A DNA stretch of 64,000 nt from Symbiodinium kawagutii (Eukaryota; Sar; Dinophyceae; Suessiales; Symbiodiniaceae). Position 1 is the stretch's first letter; every line of letters starts with the position of its first letter. Positions 35,276 to 47,045 of this stretch are shown here, in pieces. Position numbers and translations under genes: made by a program. Location: contig VSDK01020320.1 of assembly GCA_009767595.1 (NCBI GenBank), positions 44,800-108,799 on the forward strand. Reading direction: 5' to 3'. The notes under the pieces were generated by a model. That model was not told the DNA's origin. It searched no databases and saw only the letters and a list, made by a program, of their open reading frames with translations.

Positions 35276-35342
35276 GTGGCCGTCGCTCGGTCCATCCAGG
35301 TTCTGTTTCAGCTGCGCTACTCATGTGCATTTTGCTGGCAAG

Positions 35343-35369
35343 TGTGTGTGTGTGTGTGCGCGCGCGCGC
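35343..35369. repeat. (GT)n(GC)n alternating purine-pyrimidine tract
   Basis: GTGTGT runs directly into GCGCGC, a sequence type that favours Z-DNA. Confidence 0.9.
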
Positions 35370-35552
35370 CTGTTGTCACTTGTTTCCAAAGATCTTGAAC
35401 TAGTCCTGCCAATCCCTTCTCCCTGCTATCAACACATATGGCAGAAAGTCTCGTTTGGTGGGGAGTCTAGAATGCATTCTAATGTGTATATATGTAGAAA
35501 TACCTGGATCTTCGATTTGGTATCAAATGTCATCCTTTTGTAGAATTTCTGT

Positions 35553-35834
35553 CCTGAGGACGGAATTTTGGGAAAAGGACGGAAATTCCAGTACGAAGAC
35601 ATTTGAAGAATCAGGGTCCCCCAATCATCGGGATAGCCATTTTGGCTTTTTTAACTTAAAAAACACCAGGACGTTATACGTGGGAAAAGGACGGAAATCC
35701 ACAGGAAAAGGACGGAAATCAGCGGGCAGGGATGCAACGGGGATCCACCCATAACGCTTGAGATTGAAACAGTTGATAGCTTAAGCAAAGCAGTGATTGG
35801 ACAGTTTCTCTTGAGGAGGACGGAAATCAGCAGA
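35553..35834. repeat. Interspersed GGACGGAA motif, 5 copies
   Basis: AGGACGGAA(A/T)T recurs at about 35556, 35576, 35685, 35707 and 35816 with unequal spacing, often preceded by GGAAA. It is not a simple tandem array and its function is unknown. Confidence 0.6.
35634..35647 (+). other. Partial spliced-leader core (TAGCCATTTTGGCT)
   Basis: Fourteen bases identical to the centre of the 22-nt dinoflagellate spliced leader. The flanks (CGGGA before, TTTTTT after) do not match the rest, so this is not an SL RNA gene. It may be a decayed relic of a trans-spliced mRNA copied back into the genome, or chance. Confidence 0.4.
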
Positions 35835-36547
35835 AAATCCTCGAGTACAGAAATTTGGACATCATGAAGCTCTAGGTATGCATTGGTGCATCCATCATCT
35901 ATTTTCTTGGAGACCTGGGGACTCAACTTACTTTAGGGAAAACATTTTGACAACTTCGAACATCTTGGAACCCAGATGGATTGAGTAAGCTCGAAAGCAC
36001 GATGTAACAACCTGGTTGGATGCTTTTTACTCCTATTTTGTCCTTGGTCTAGTTGGCCATTCGAATAACGAAGACCGCCTGCACAGGGATGAGTGCAAGG
36101 TTTGCAAGATGATAACGAACCACCGACCAACAGTTTACATTACGCGTCCATGTTGGGTCCATTTTAAGTCTGCTAAGCGCCCTTGATTCATTGATGGGAT
36201 ATGGAGCCGATTCGTTGGATCTTATGCCCACCTTGAGCGATTCAAAGGGCTGAAATTCTTCTCCATTTTGCAGCTCTTGGGGCTCACGGAGGGAGTTGCC
36301 AAAGATTGAGCTGTTTCACCAAGATATATAACCTCTGAACATGTGCTTTTTTACCCTGGTAGTTTTGGGATCATTCTAGCGTGAGAACTGTTTCTTGTCG
36401 TACTGGTATGTTGGGCTTAAAGTCACTTTCAGAGCCATCAACGGAACAAATTCAATACATGCTCTTCCGGGCATAGGTGTTCCGATCTGAAGACAGTGAT
36501 TTTCAACCTTGGAAAAAGCCCAACGCCGGAAAGCTGATTAGCTCTTA

Positions 36548-36907
36548 TGATGGTTAACCAACAATTCATGCTTCGAAACAACGCCTTGGTACTACCTGTG
36601 CTCCAGTGCCGCATTAAAGTTTTCATTGTTAGAGGTGCGTCGCCATCAGGTCTTCTTGTCGATGAGCACCTCCAAGCAGAGGGCGCTGCTGGAAGTCCAT
36701 TGCCAGAGCCACACGTCTTAGCGGGCGTCAAAGCAGTTTTGAGTTTGTGCTATCTTTTACAAAGGCAGCTTCCTCTTCCCGTGACCTCAGGTGATGCGTA
36801 GTACTCTTGACAAACTCAGTGATACCGATCTTTTGAAGAAGGATTTGGAAGCAAAGCTTCAACGACTGGTGGAGGAGGACCCGCTCTTCATGTTTCATAC
36901 ACAAACT
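36548..36907 (+). CDS. Exon set: unknown protein with helical exon
   Basis: An open block, 36548 to about 36780, reads MVNQQFMLRNNALVLPVLQC, then RIKVFIVRGASPSGLLVDE. Exon 36791-36907 (39 codons between CCTCAG and GTATCC) reads VMRSTLDKLSDTDLLKKDLE, then AKLQRLVEEDPLF, a charged amphipathic helix. The second is the safer exon. Whether they belong together is unknown. Confidence 0.45.
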
Positions 36908-37641
36908 GTATCCAATATAGGCACACACACACATTTAGTACCTTCCCATAGGGTACAACAACTCGGTGTTCTCAAATCAAGCGAATCAGCTTGTTGCGCA
37001 TGGTCCCAACGAGTAAGCTTCGCAAAGGGATAGTGTTTGTTAGCAATTCTAGTGTTGGCCACAGCTTTTGCCTGGAAACCTAGAGTAAGAGAAATAGGAA
37101 GACAAACCTCGTCACGCAGACATTGTGAAATCAAAGGAATGCTTAAGATCTCAGAGATGCGGACCAAGTACAGAGAAGTGTGAGCAATACTTTTCCATTT
37201 GCGCCCTGCACGACACATGGCATGATATGGGCAAGTTCTGGATGAAATCGTGTCTCAAGAATGGTTGCGCCTTCGTGCTAGGAGCGACAAGCCCAAAGTA
37301 GGTTGAGGGATGACCACCCGGCGGCGTTTGCACATCTCCCACTTCAACCTGGAGAGGCTTGAAAGTTGTTCTGTGCAACACTGCTCAGTGGTTCCTGGTG
37401 ACTCCTTGAGTCATTCATTTTTTCGTCGATGGCACACGAGGAAACATGGGAAATTGGTGGAACCGGTCCCTTCACGTTGCAGGTGCTGCCCCAGAACCTA
37501 CCGCTGATGGTTTCGCAAGACTATTCTGGAGGCATGGTGTGTGCTGTAGCATTCTTCATGGTGATGGAAGTCACAGTAGATTTGTGACGACTTGAAGTGA
37601 CTTGGTTGACAAATGACATGGAAGTTTGTGTGCTCCGGCAG

Positions 37642-37746
37642 GTGAAGGTTATTTTAATAGCGCCCCACCTCCCCCTCAAGTTGCAGATGAGATGCTCTGG
37701 CCTTCATTGGGCACCCGTGGACATCCAAAGAAGTGCAGCTTGTTGC
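37642..37746 (+). CDS. Exon candidate, unknown
   Basis: After CCGGCAG the frame reads VKVILIAPHLPLKLQMRCSG, then LHWAPVDIQRSA. The right border is uncertain and no motif is seen. Confidence 0.3.
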
Positions 37747-38174
37747 AAGTTTAATTGGCAAGTCATGGCAAATCATTCACAGCTGCAGAAATCTGAAGAT
37801 TTGAGCTGCTCAAATCTTAGGCAGGCCAGTGTGTAGATTCTATCGGCGGAGAAGCGGGTGCAGAGATGGTTGGCCACTCAATGCTACCGCAATGCTACGC
37901 TGTGATTTTTTGTCGAAAGATGTTGTGCCTATCAGAGCTAGGTGCTGCGTGCAAATACTGTCCCCTGGCAAGCAATTAAGACGCGACCTTCAAATTTGGA
38001 TGCATCATTCATTTGTTCAAACTGTACCCTCAAAGTCATCGAGTCTTCTGTTCAAGATGGACTATCTTGGAACTTCGCAGGTCAAATTAGTGAGTGCATT
38101 TCAAATTTGGAGTGCACTCAGTGCATCACATCAGTTTCTTTTCCTCGCTGATTTGGAGTTCACTTTGCGCCCAG

Positions 38175-38813
38175 GTCACGCCTGCGTTTTCCAGGAGCCG
38201 GAGCCGAACTACATCGGTGTTGCGCTGCCCGAGCCTAGGAACTTCCAGGATACGAATGATGCTGCCCTGAAAGATGCGTGAAAGTCAGTGGAAGAAACTG
38301 AAAGTGGACCCCATCAAACCTATCAAGCATGCAGAGTTGCATTTAAAGCATTGTTTGGGATCAGCGAACCGCCGGATATGGATTGAATGTCTCAGCGAGG
38401 CACAAGTCGCCTTTCTCAGCAACAGCTGTGGCTAGCCTGCAGCATTGACAGCAAAGTTGGCAAAGTGATGGAAGTTTCGACCTGAAAGCGTGTCATCGTA
38501 TTTCATCACATTTTCAATTTGACTGTCTTTGGCAATCTAAGGGACCGGTTCCTCCAGGGGCTATGCAAAGACCGTCTTCAGAGTCCTTTGAGTATCCATC
38601 TATTGGCTCCGTAGGACATCCTGTGTCTTGCGCGTCTGGAGCTTAAAGGCGTCAAGTGGAGCGAAGGAAATTCAAGCTGCCACGGTTAGCTCAGTTAGCT
38701 CTTAGAGTCGATGCTCGCTCTTAGGCCTGCGTGCAAGTACAACTCCAAGTCCAAAGGATGTAAAGATGGAGCTCTTTGTGACCACTGCCACTTGTGCAGA
38801 TGGAGACGCCATG
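38175..38813 (+). CDS. CCCH zinc-finger protein, two exons (partial)
   Basis: Exon 38175-38277 follows GCCCAG and reads HACVFQEPEPNYIGVALPEP, then RNFQDTNDAALKDA, ending in phase 2 at GTGAAAG. Exon 38725-38813 restores the codon with one base and reads PACKYNSKSKGCKDGALCDH, then CHLC. The spacing Cys-x8-Cys-x5-Cys-x3-His is that of CCCH fingers, which bind RNA. Dinoflagellates have many proteins with one such finger ending His-Leu-Cys. The exact phase match across a 447-base GT-AG intron supports the pair. The ends of the gene were not found; the next intron starts at 38814. Confidence 0.6.
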
Positions 38814-40797
38814 GTCCTTCTGGTAGCGGGGCAGGCATGGTGCTAAGACTTCAGCACTTCGAAGTATGCCGCAGCTTCAAGGAAAGTTTCATTTCCACCG
38901 TTCATGCTGGCATGGTGGCAATGTTAAGGTTAGAATGCCTTCGGTTTCGTGTTTGTTCTTGCTGATCTTGCTGCTTGGATCGATATCCTCTCGTTGGCAG
39001 GTCAATTAAGCATCGATGCGCATTCCACCCACCTTTGAGACCATGCATGCTAGGAATTCGGACAACATTGATTTGAATCTAAAGGTCACCCCAGGGTTCG
39101 AAATCAATTCCAATTTTCGGAGATGTTTTGCCCTGCACCTCCGGACTTATTGTCACGATCTTCAACACATTTTTTAAAAAAATCAAATGGTTCTGATAAA
39201 GTTGCGAAATTTGCAAAGTACAGTAGTCACCCTGTGAGATTGACCAAATGGGCACCTGTTGTGGCGTTGCAACCTCGCGTCATGCGTTGAGACGCTGTGC
39301 ATGTCCAGTTTTGTCAAGCGATGGCTATGTCGTTTTCCTGGGCCATGGGCCCTGCAAACGCAGGAGCTCATGAGCCGACTGGAGCGCATCGGCCCGGTAA
39401 TTGTGAAGATGTAGAATTGAAAAGAAAAGATCTACAGATTTTTCACTTTTTTCTATTATAGATAATTTAGATTGCATTTATAGCTAGAATCTATTCTATA
39501 ATGTAGGTATTCTTTTATGGAGATGTGGCGATCTTGAGATTTGGTGCTGTCCTTGTTGTGGAATCAAGCTGACCAGTTGTGGATGAATTAAACAGATCTT
39601 GCTGTTAGCAGGGCCGGTGGGAGTCTCGTACGCATATTCCGTACTTCCCAAGGGGAGTCTAGACATTTGGTCATGTCTTGATTGGATCTTCCAAGGAGCA
39701 ATCTATGCGAGCAAAGCTCCAGCACTCGCATGGGGCCTTGCGGAAAGAGAATGAAGAGAAGGGCCACCTTCATCATTCTTCATTCTCAGAATTGCAGAAT
39801 TGACAACGAGAATTCTACGAGGCAGAGAAGCCTCTACTTGGTGAATCCAAGGAATTCTATGGTGCACTCTGCACTTCGTTTCGGTAGGACCTAGGACGCT
39901 CCTGTTTTGCCTTTCTCGATCGCGGCCATCAGTCCACATTTGATGTGTGCAAATCCTGCCCCTTAACATCTCAAAGCTGCGAGTCGGCCTTTTGGCGTGG
40001 AACATTCGTACAGAGTATGTGTATTGAGGTACTTGATGTATGTGTCAGAAGTTGTAGGCATTGTGGATGGCTGATGACACCTCTCTCTTGGATGGCAGAA
40101 GCCTGCCTGTACTCTTGGTCCTTTGAGTGCCTAGACTGGCCCAACAAGAGAGCTCAGGCCGAGCGAGCTCACATTTCCCAAGTCACTTCTTGTGTCCAGA
40201 CGAGGTTCCTTCTCAAACAAACCCGGCGTATCCGTATCCAATAGTATCTATGCATCCTTGCAGCCGTGCATCGCAGTCATGTGTAATTTCAGGCATACAC
40301 TGCGCAGCAAACCCTTGACCATCTCGACACTGTGTGACGGATTCGTCTCTTGACCCGCCGCTGAGCTGTATAGTTGCTCGCGCGTGGAAATTTCTAGCTC
40401 GAAGGCCGACAAACACCATATGGACAGCGCAGTGAAAGAATGGCAGCATCTTATTGTCTTTTGTGATTCCAACATTGAGCTTTCTGTGAACGCTGTGTCT
40501 AATTCTTGCCATGCCAGTTCCCGATTGACACTGTGGTGTGCATTTTTGTCGGTTTAACCCTGTCAGTCAGTTGGTTCAAGCTTCTGAAATCAAAGGGCAC
40601 ATCGCTATCATCAAGCCACAGGACAGGACCACAAAGCAGTACTATTTTGCATATCCATCATTTCTTTGTTTAAACAATTGAACTGTTTGCTTTGCTTTTA
40701 GACGCGATAACTGGCCTGACATGTGCCACTCAAAGAAGTCACATTAGCGCAGTTCACACGAGATCACCGTGGGACAACTCTTTAAACAGTCTTTCCA
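38814..40797. other. No exon supported
   Basis: Open frames around 39682-40244 have no clear borders or motifs. The part near 39400-39520 is AT-rich. It probably contains the rest of the zinc-finger gene and the upstream region of the Rab gene. Confidence 0.35.
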
Positions 40798-43700
40798 ATG
40801 GCGTCTGGTACCACACCCAAGGCAAGTTCCTTAATTAGTGGGCTGATATTTTGATTGTAGTCTCGTCGGAGCTAAAAGGCATGAAGGAGTTGGATTCTCC
40901 TAGGATGCTTTCCCACTTTGTTCAGCGTGCTGTGGAATGCTGTGTAATGCTGTGTACTCTTAAGGTTTTCCACTTCAAGCTGGTACTTCTTGGAGATGCC
41001 TCAGTTGGAAAGTCCTGTCAACAGCTGAGCTGATGTCAGAAGGATGAAAGGACACATCGTTCAGAACGCTGCTACTGAGACTTGTGCAGGTTTGGTAGTG
41101 AGATTTGCCAAAGGCACGTGGAGACATTTTGACCCGCTTTGACGACTGGAACATTATGTGATGTTTATTGATGTTTTGCATTTCTGTCCTGAACCCACTT
41201 CCGCAGCCGAGCAGCCAACCTTCTTCCGCTCAGACTGGCCAGGAGAATTCTATGAGTACCAGGACTCAACAATCTCGACCACGCTGTTGCACACACACAC
41301 ACACATACACATGAAGCAAAGGCTTTTGCTAAATAGGAATGCTTTTGAACAAATGAAAAAGAAATGAAGAGAGCGATGGTTGGTGGATGTTGATGGTGCT
41401 TCTGTTGCTGCAGGAACCAACAATCGGTGCAGCCTTCATGACCCAGACTGTGACTCTCAACACCGAGGTTTGTTTTGAGTCGTTTGAATCACCAAAATGT
41501 GGCAACCTTTTCTGTCAGAGTGTCGCAGGGGGGGCACTTTGGTATCTTGTGCGGTCTCTATGGCATGACACAGGTTGTCAAGTACGAGATATGGGATACG
41601 GCTGGGCAGGACTGTGCAGCGATAGCTTTCATTTGGCTATGGGTCAATATTAATCAACCTACTAATGGGGGATATTCCCCAACAATAATAAGGGAAAACA
41701 ATGGTTAATGATGGGGAAGCAGGGGTACGGGGTTTTGACCCACAGCCATTTGACTTTGTTTGAAGCTACCGTGCACGCAAGGAGCGATACAAGAGCCTTG
41801 CTCCAATGTCTTCATCCTCAGTTGGAATCAAATCAATACAGAGCTCTGCCTTTGTTCAGTCTCCTACGTAGCAGAGCTATCGCGGTAGGGGTGCTGCTTC
41901 TGTTTGGTGCTTGTGCAGAATGTGCACTCGAGAGTCAGCCTGCTGGTGCTACCGGGGGCTGCTGTCACGAGGGCTGTGCTGAGTGTGCAAGTTTCGGGTT
42001 TCGCGGAACGATGCCGAAGTGGGTGTTCAGGATTTTGCCTGGAACGCTGGTGCTGTTCACAATAAGTTTCGGATAGTCTCTATCTGGGGTCTATGATGGG
42101 CTAAAGTTTCAAAACCCAAATCAGCGTATAGATTATAGATATGCCGGCAAAGAGGCGCATGGGACGTTATCCGTATTGTTGTGATGTGTCGTGAGAAAAC
42201 CTGTTGTGAGAGGACAGGACATGATGGTACTGGTTTCGATGTTCCTTTGTGACATGATCCAATACGATGTATATAGCTGAATCCAATGCAACCCCATGCA
42301 CGTGTGCTTATGATTGCAGATCCAAAGAGCGAGATGTATGTTCACATGCAAATATGTACAGTATCTAATCTATAGACAGACAGACGGACGGACGGACGGA
42401 CGGACAGACAGACAGGGAGACGGACAGAGAGACAGACAGAGAGACAGCCAGAGAGACAGAGAGACAGAGGGCCAGATAGACAGAGAGACAGAGGGCCGGA
42501 GAGACAGAGAGACAGAGAGACAGAGAGCCAGAGAGACAAAGAGACAGAGAGAGAGAGAGAGAGAGAGACAGAGAGCCAGAGAGACAGAGAGACAGAGAGA
42601 CAGAGCGACAGACAGACAGAGAGATAGAAAGTGATACTCGTACACGATACAGGGCTTCTGTTTGCTGTCATGCTATGAATATAGAGATGTAGACACCGGA
42701 CAAGATCTGACTTCATTTGATGTCACTTTGTGCGACTTTTGTGTGCATACTTTGTGTCTTGGAGATCTCTGCGGTTGCAGACTGACTCAGTGAGGTACTA
42801 TAGGGGAGCTGCAGCAGCTGTGATAGTGTTTGACATCACATCGCGGGAGCTGCCAAGCCACTTGTGAGAACGAGTTGCAGCACTGAAAAACTCAAAGGAT
42901 GCTCCAGAGCCAGGAGTCCAAAGGGGCCTCTCCAAGCACTGACTGCAGGAGTCCTTCGATGCAGCGAAATCCTGGGTGGCGGAGTTGCAAAACACGGACT
43001 GAAGCTTATTGAAGACCTGCCTTGATACAGCTGTGCATAGCTGTGCAGCGGTGCACTTTTTTGTGTTGCTTTCGCTTTGCAAAGCTTCTGTCAGAATCTC
43101 CTGTAGCTGCCAGCCTTTACATAGGGGTTCACACTGGGTACACGGTCTTTGCAGGACACCTTGATTGCACTAGCAGGGAACAAGTCAGATTTGGAGGCTG
43201 AGAAAATCACGCAGCGCATCCGCTATGCGTCACAATATCAGAATGATTTAAAGAGTTCCGTTTTCCCCGCAGAGCAACCAAAGATTTCCCATAGTGCCAG
43301 TGACTGCCCGTGTGAAAGTGCAGTGGCCGCTAGCGTTCTCAGTGACTGATTGCTGCTTTGGGGTCCTTTTTCCAGCTGCTGGTCTCCCCTGTCTTTCTCT
43401 GGCCTCTCCCTGCTGCCTTGTCTCACTGGAATCGACTATGGCCTGTCTTCGTGATGGCTGCTTTATCTGCCGCCGCTTTGGCTCCGAGACTTGTCTCCCT
43501 TTGTCTGCTTTCACATGCTGATTTCCCAGCTCTGCCAATGCTGTCCAGGGATGCCGGTGTCATATTCATCGATTTACTGTGTCGACACACGAGGTCCTGA
43601 GGTGCCTGTGTCACGTTTGTTGCACGTTGGAGGCAAGCAGAGCAGTGGACAAAGAAATGGCGAAGAACTACGCTGACCAGATGGGGATCCTCTACATGGA

Positions 43701-44932
43701 GCACCTGTAAGATACAGAAGCAAGTTTGGGGAGTTGCCAAGTGTTGAACGGAAACGGCAGAGTAAACAGTCTTGCACTGCGGGAGAAGTAAAATGAAGTA
43801 AATGTAGGAAAGAAGAAGTTTGAAGTAAGTGATAGTAAATGGAAGTAAGTGTAACTTAAGGATACTGTAGTTTTTCTGTAACAAAGTCTCAAACAGTTCC
43901 CGTGTCAGAGATCCATGGCACTCTTGCTGCGCTCTTAGAAAACCTTTCGAGAGGAGACCTCTGCCAAGAGTGGGCAAAACGTGAACGAGCTTTTCCACGA
44001 GTCATTTGGCTGAATCTATTCATGGACCAACATGGACCAAAATTAGATATCATAAGATGATATGAAATAATATGAGATCATATGAGATCATAATATGATC
44101 ACCATATGCACATTGAACCTGCCTTGACAGAAATATGGCTGTGTACCTTCCGGCCTACAGACAGTACATGTAGTGAGGAGACTAAACCTCATACACACAA
44201 GTATGTGCAGCATATCAGCACACACACACACACGCACACACTTTTGAATGTGTACGCACGTGTGCTGATTGTAGAGATTGTTTTATTTTCTTAACATTTC
44301 ACATCTAAAGGTTTGCCATCCATGTTTTTGTACAAATCATTCGCAATTGTGATACGATATCTAAGTGTACTTGTTCACCTGCAAGTCCTGAAGCATCAAA
44401 ACAGTAGACAGGTGGCCAAAAAAGTGAAGGGCGGCGATGCAATCTGCAACGAAACATTTGTATGCGTCGAATGGAATACAATGTAATTCATAATACGATG
44501 TGATATCATGTAATTATTCATAATGTGATATAATGCAACGCAATGTGGTGTCAGCAGGATGCAAAGCAATCTAGGGTAATGTAGTGGTATGTAATGGAAT
44601 TTGATTTAATGTAATTTCATGCAATATGATGTAATACGATGTGACGCAATCTACTGTGAAAAGTATTTGTGGAAACGTGCATGTGCTTGTTTGGGTGAAT
44701 TTGTCTTGTATGTAGTGCATATCTCTGCGTTGAATAAATGCAAGTGTGAACACATTTGTAAGTTACACACTGTGATCAACGCAGGTATGTATTGAATTGC
44801 CTTGCGTCGTGAATTGTTTTGTGATATTTATTGTGTTGTATAGTCTTGTGTGGTGCTCGATGTATATATCCATATGCGTGATACCAATCTATCTATCTAC
44901 CTACCTATCTATCTATCTACCTACCTACCTAC

Positions 44933-44966
<34 letters not shown>

Positions 44967-45485
44967 GAATGCACACATAAATCCACGCTTGCACGCCAAG
45001 AGTTCGTGGAAATACGATGATCTGTGCAAGCGGCAATAGTAACAAAGGAGAGTCGAGGATGCTCGATTTGGTGAGCTGTGCAGAGTACATGCAAGCTGCT
45101 TGATGTTCTGATTCCGCGAGCAAAACAGGATTGCTGTGCGCTTGCCCAAGCAATCAAAGGACCGGTTTGCGTCAACCCGTGCCCAGAGCTGTGATGACAG
45201 TAGATTTGTTCGGCTCCCCACAAGAAACACATGACGATTTTGCAGGAGGATGATGCTGCACGCGGCTTTGCCGTGCTTGACTCGGTTTTGAGTGGAGGCA
45301 TTGGAAACCTTATCATGCATAATACGTTTGAAACATTACCATCACGTATCCAACAGACATTACCATAATGTACCATAATGTACGATATATTCCCATTATT
45401 AGCTCACTTCGCTTCACGATCTAAGGTTGGCAGCCAGGGTGGTGCAGCCAGCTCTACTGGCTGTCCTGGAGCTGGAGCTTGCTAG
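40798..45485 (+). CDS. RAB5: Rab5-type small GTPase, 14 exons
   Basis: Exons: 40798-40821, 40965-41016, 41090-41113, 41243-41262, 41414-41467, 41574-41609, 41782-41807, 42795-42846, 42949-42996, 43155-43210, 43641-43698, 43954-44000, 44408-44438 and 45426-45485. They join in phase to about 195 residues. Seen motifs: P-loop GDASVGKS, switch I EYQEPTIGAAF (Ile-Gly-Ala-Ala-Phe is typical of Rab5), [20 protein letters not shown] with the catalytic Gln, NKSD, and ETSAK. Rab5 controls fusion of early endosomes. The tail ends GCPGAGAC, one terminal Cys for a lipid rather than the usual Cys pair. Intron donors are GC, GT, GC, GA, GT, GA, GT, GA, GA, GC, GA, GT and GC (or GA). The start is MASGTTPK at 40798. 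The last join is the least certain, since the reading can also run to a TAA at 44484. Confidence 0.85.
42374..42626. repeat. GACA/GACG/GAGACAGA compound array
   Basis: Purine-rich 4-6 bp periodic repeat of about 250 bases inside the 987-base Rab5 intron 7. It creates long Arg/Asp/Glu and Leu/Ser/Cys frames on the two strands, which are artefacts. Confidence 0.95.
44460..44640. repeat. Degenerate AATGT/TGTAAT repeat
   Basis: Loose chain of AATGTAAT and ATACGATG words in the last Rab5 intron, similar in texture to 21090-21530. No exact unit. Confidence 0.5.
44888..44966. repeat. (TATC)/(CTAC) tetranucleotide array
   Basis: About 19 units in the last Rab5 intron, same type and orientation as the arrays at 29625 and 34225. 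Confidence 0.95.
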
Positions 45486-46187
45486 TCATCATAAACATAC
45501 ATAAACTGCGTCATCTTACTATAAATAAATAACATACACTCCAAACATTGATTTTCTGCTGGTTGTCTTACTTGTCTCTATTTACCCGTGACTCGAACAT
45601 ACAAGCACAAGCATAATATGTATATATATATATATGTATACAGTATATGTAAGCAATGTAAGCATTTGTTGTGGGGAGAGATTTGCGTGATCTTAGACTA
45701 GGAGACATGGTGATGAAAGGTCACCGTAGATAGACCGCTTGGTGTGCCAAAGCTGCTGAGCTTAAAAGCGTCTTTACGAAATGCCTCTTGCGTTTCGTGC
45801 CTTTGACAGAGTACGAAGCACAGATTGTTTCGTCCCAGTAACAATATGTTTGGGTTGAAGAACCACAAGGCATCAAACTCTATCAATGAAGCCTTTCTGG
45901 TGCTTGTGAACTTGTGCGTGATTTTGCAACGGCAGCTTTTGGAAGTTTCAATTCGAAGCAACAAGAAGTGCGTTCTTTCCACTGAAACTATGTTTGCCGC
46001 AAGTCCAATTATTTTATCCTTACTATTTTGATGTTATCCACTGATCAACTTTCATTACAGTAAGAGTAGCTTCTTCTTATTATCATTATCAGTATTATTA
46101 TTATTATTATTATTATCATTGCAATTTTGATTCTTATTGTTGGATACCACTAGTATGACCATTTTATCGTTTTTTTTTGTTCCGCAG
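45486..46187. other. Non-coding, AT-rich spacer
   Basis: TATATA near 45620 and ATT triplets near 46080-46115; no exon supported. It ends in a T-rich tract leading to the acceptor at 46187. Confidence 0.45.
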
Positions 46188-46323
46188 GTCTTTTCTTTCT
46201 TTGCAAGCAATGGATCACCTGCACTTCAAAGTGCCCGCTGGGTACTACACTTCTCGATCACTCCAGGACGCTGTCTTTCAGATCTGTTCGTTAAAGGGAA
46301 GGGCGGATGTTGTTGAATGCTTT
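46188..46323 (+). CDS. Exon of unknown protein
   Basis: A T-rich tract and CCGCAG precede it. The frame (one carried base, then SFLSLQAMDHLHFKVPAGYY) continues TSRSLQDAVFQICSLKGRAD and stops at 46324. The protein-like part is the whole exon; the true 3' border may be earlier. No family recognised. Confidence 0.4.
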
Positions 46324-47045
46324 TGATGGGGCAGGTTGTTGTTCAATTGATGTTTTTCTTGAAGTGGCTCGAAGCAAGTCTAGGTTGCAAATGATTGCAC
46401 TGGATGGAACAGTCTATAGTTGTTCTAGATTTGCAAAGGAACATGGAACAACTATGGAAAGCACAGCAAAGCACAGCAGGAACTCAGAGCCTTTCTGAGC
46501 TGCACACATCGACGTGTCGGCGAAGGATCTCTTCCTTGGCGTTGGAGTCCCAGGAATCAGTCGAAGGGTCCCTGAAGGGTTTGCGAAGGGTTGTCTATAG
46601 TTACTTCATGTTACTTCTATCACTGTATTCCCCTGTCTCCCTCCCAAAATGGCAGCTTCCCCGCCATCCTCATCAGTTGGGATGGTCTGTGGGCACTTTG
46701 TGTGGCCATCTGCCAGCTTTAAAGGGGTCGCAGCATGTTCCCCTTTCTTCGCGTTCAAAAAAACATGCTTCGCTTTTTTCACGCCTTTATACAAAGGGTG
46801 CCGTTGGCGCCCCAGAGTCTGGCGTAAGAAATTGTAGCTCCTCAGATCCTGGGGCCTCATGCTAAACACTTCTGATTTTTTGAACTTGGAACATTCTGAG
46901 ATCTCTGCCAGCCCTTCTACTTTGCTTTGATGCATCAATAGTCGATATAACAATTATTTAACATTGATGTGAGCAAAACTTTGGACAGGAAAGGTTTGTG
47001 ACTCCTCAGGTTTGGCCCAATGCGGTCTGCCCCTCCTGCTGATGA

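Noticed and set aside
39070..39090. B-box-like GGTTCGAAATC as sign of a tRNA gene
   Set aside because: The box has a mismatch, and no A box or cloverleaf could be drawn upstream.
42314..42716. Long frames rich in Arg/Asp/Glu (+) and Leu/Ser/Cys (-)
   Set aside because: Created by the GACA/GAGACAGA array inside a Rab5 intron.
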